This document shows positions 6,293 through 6,649 of a stretch of DNA of 6,649 nt, in pieces. Numbering within the stretch: the stretch's first letter is position 1; every line of letters starts with the position of its first letter. This stretch comes from Actinomycetes bacterium. GTDB lineage: Bacteria > Actinomycetota > Acidimicrobiia > Acidimicrobiales > Palsa-688. The position numbers and the translations under genes are program-made. The DNA lies in NCBI GenBank assembly GCA_021808425.1, contig JAKBBS010000179.1:1-6649 (forward strand). Direction: 5' to 3'. The notes beneath the pieces are model-generated. The model was not told the DNA's origin. It saw nothing but the letters and a program-made list of their open reading frames with translations, and did no database searches.

Positions 6293-6410
6293 GGGAGGGA
6301 GCTGGAAACGGAACAAGCTATGGCAGCCGACCAAGGCAGCCCGCGGGAAACCGAGGGACCTGAGCCCGGCCCGACCTACAGCCCGTCACCGCGCCAGCTC
6401 CCTACCCGAC
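6293..6410 (+). ncRNA. Outer intron domain VI with branch-point A and 3' splice site
   Basis: GGG (6293-6295) pairs with CCC (6405-6407), and AGGGAGCTGG (6296-6305) pairs perfectly with CCAGCTCCCT (6394-6403). A6404 is left bulged at position -7, and the intron ends GAC at 6410. The domain is enlarged (115 nt). Its distal part differs in sequence from the inner copy, and I could not find an equally clear distal stem. Confidence 0.88.
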
Positions 6411-6565
6411 CATCCTCTGGCCAGCAGGATGGCCGATACCGCTCCCAGCTGCGCGTGCGCCAGGTTCAAGAACCGGTTGGCTTTGTACACCAAGACGAAT
6501 CCCAGGGCGAGAAGTCCGATGATCAGGCCGTTCAGCAGCCCCAGAACGAGGGTTCCCGATGTCAT
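6411..6565 (-). pseudogene. Branched-chain amino acid ABC permease (LivH family), N-terminal fragment
   Basis: This is the first 51 codons of an inner-membrane permease of the LivH/LivM type, which with LivF/G ATPases and a binding protein imports leucine, isoleucine and valine. It reads on the minus strand from ATG 6565. Residues 5-27 form a hydrophobic helix (TLVLGLLNGLIIGLLALGFV), followed by the family signature VYKANRFLNLAHAQLGAVSA, equivalent to the conserved Asn-Phe-Ala-His-Gly-Glu region. Full proteins have about 290-350 residues. The sequence ends at the outer intron's 3' end, and translating on into 2203 and below on the minus strand gives no permease. There is no clear Shine-Dalgarno sequence, but a TAA 3 nt upstream suggests coupling to a preceding gene. 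Other members of the family (for example urea permease UrtB) are possible. The intron lies antisense to this gene, so splicing could not repair it. Confidence 0.75.
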
Positions 6566-6568
6566 CGC

Positions 6569-6649
6569 TTACCGCGCCCGCACCAAAGCATGTTCATAAT
6601 CCGACATTGCTGCTCTGCGTCTCCCCTCGCCGTCCAGTGGACAACGGAG
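6569..6649 (-). CDS. Possible 3' end of an upstream gene, partial
   Basis: A minus-strand frame is open from the window edge to TAA at 6569-6571, ending DYEHALVRAR, 3 nt before the permease start. The 4-nt to 3-nt type of spacing is typical of operons, and transport ATPase or binding-protein genes often sit there. At 26 residues there is no recognisable family signature, so the call rests only on position and the open frame. Confidence 0.25.
   Translation of the reverse strand, partial: LRCPLDGEGRRRAAMSDYEHALVRAR

Larger units (their letters stand above)
2204..6410 (+). mobile_element. Outer group II intron (host of the nested intron)
   Basis: This is a self-splicing retroelement. Its ribozyme plus encoded reverse transcriptase-maturase allow splicing and insertion into DNA by reverse transcription. 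The 5' end is GTGCG at 2204-2208, fitting the GUGYG consensus. The 3' end is GAC at 6408-6410, fitting the terminal AY rule. Domains I-III occupy 2204-2779, the protein gene sits in the domain IV position, domain V is 6257-6289 and domain VI is 6293-6407. The total is 4207 nt, of which 2099 are the inner intron, so its own length is 2108 nt. The encoded protein has no HNH endonuclease, so insertion probably uses single-stranded DNA at replication forks. The 3' flank is the antisense strand of a permease gene, while the 5' flank is unrelated, so the flanks may have been exchanged. The subclass was not assigned. Confidence 0.92.

Noticed and set aside
2204..6410. Tandem duplication of one intron rather than nested insertion
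   Set aside because: The second copy starts inside the first copy's gene at the exact splice consensus. The first copy's gene resumes afterwards in frame with its own domain X, domain V and domain VI.
1..6649. CRISPR array, tRNA, rRNA or phage attachment site
   Set aside because: There are no regularly spaced repeats, no tRNA-like cloverleaf with a TTCGA arm in context, no rRNA segments, and no direct repeats flanking the recombinase that would mark att sites.

Overview
This is a GC-rich window with GTG/ATG starts and strongly G/C-ending codons. The gene types (mutator-type transposase, Cys-rich small protein, branched-chain amino acid permease) suggest an actinomycete. It is an accessory region built almost entirely from mobile elements.

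Left part (1-2203). A tyrosine recombinase pseudogene lies on the minus strand (start ATG at 1216). It has a one-base frameshift in a C5 run at 1120-1124 and has lost its 3' end, including the nucleophilic tyrosine. Divergent from it is a C-terminal fragment of an IS256/Mutator-type DDE transposase (1234-1788). This overlaps by 14 nt a 108-residue Cys-rich zinc-ribbon-like protein (1775-2101). No gene was supported in 1-201 or 2102-2203.

Main part (2204-6410). Two related group II introns are nested in the same orientation, forming a twintron. The outer intron runs 2204-6410 and its ribozyme 5' part is 2204-2779. Its maturase-reverse transcriptase gene is split into 2780-3728 and 5828-6258 by the inner intron (3729-5827), which has its own intact 451-residue reverse transcriptase-maturase (4301-5656). 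All four intron ends can be placed: both introns start GTGCG and end AC, and both have a domain VI stem with one bulged A exactly 7 nt from the 3' end. Removing 3729-5827 restores the family motif FDFLGF in frame and gives a continuous 459-residue outer protein. The outer protein should therefore be made only after the inner intron splices, while the inner intron is self-sufficient.

Right end (6411-6649, minus strand). This holds the first 51 residues of a LivH-type branched-chain amino acid ABC permease, cut off exactly at the outer intron's 3' end. A possible upstream gene stops 3 nt before it. The rest of the permease is not found across the intron at 2203, so the intron's two flanks do not belong to one uninterrupted gene. 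Either the 5' flank was replaced, for example by recombination between intron copies, or the surrounding elements were rearranged.
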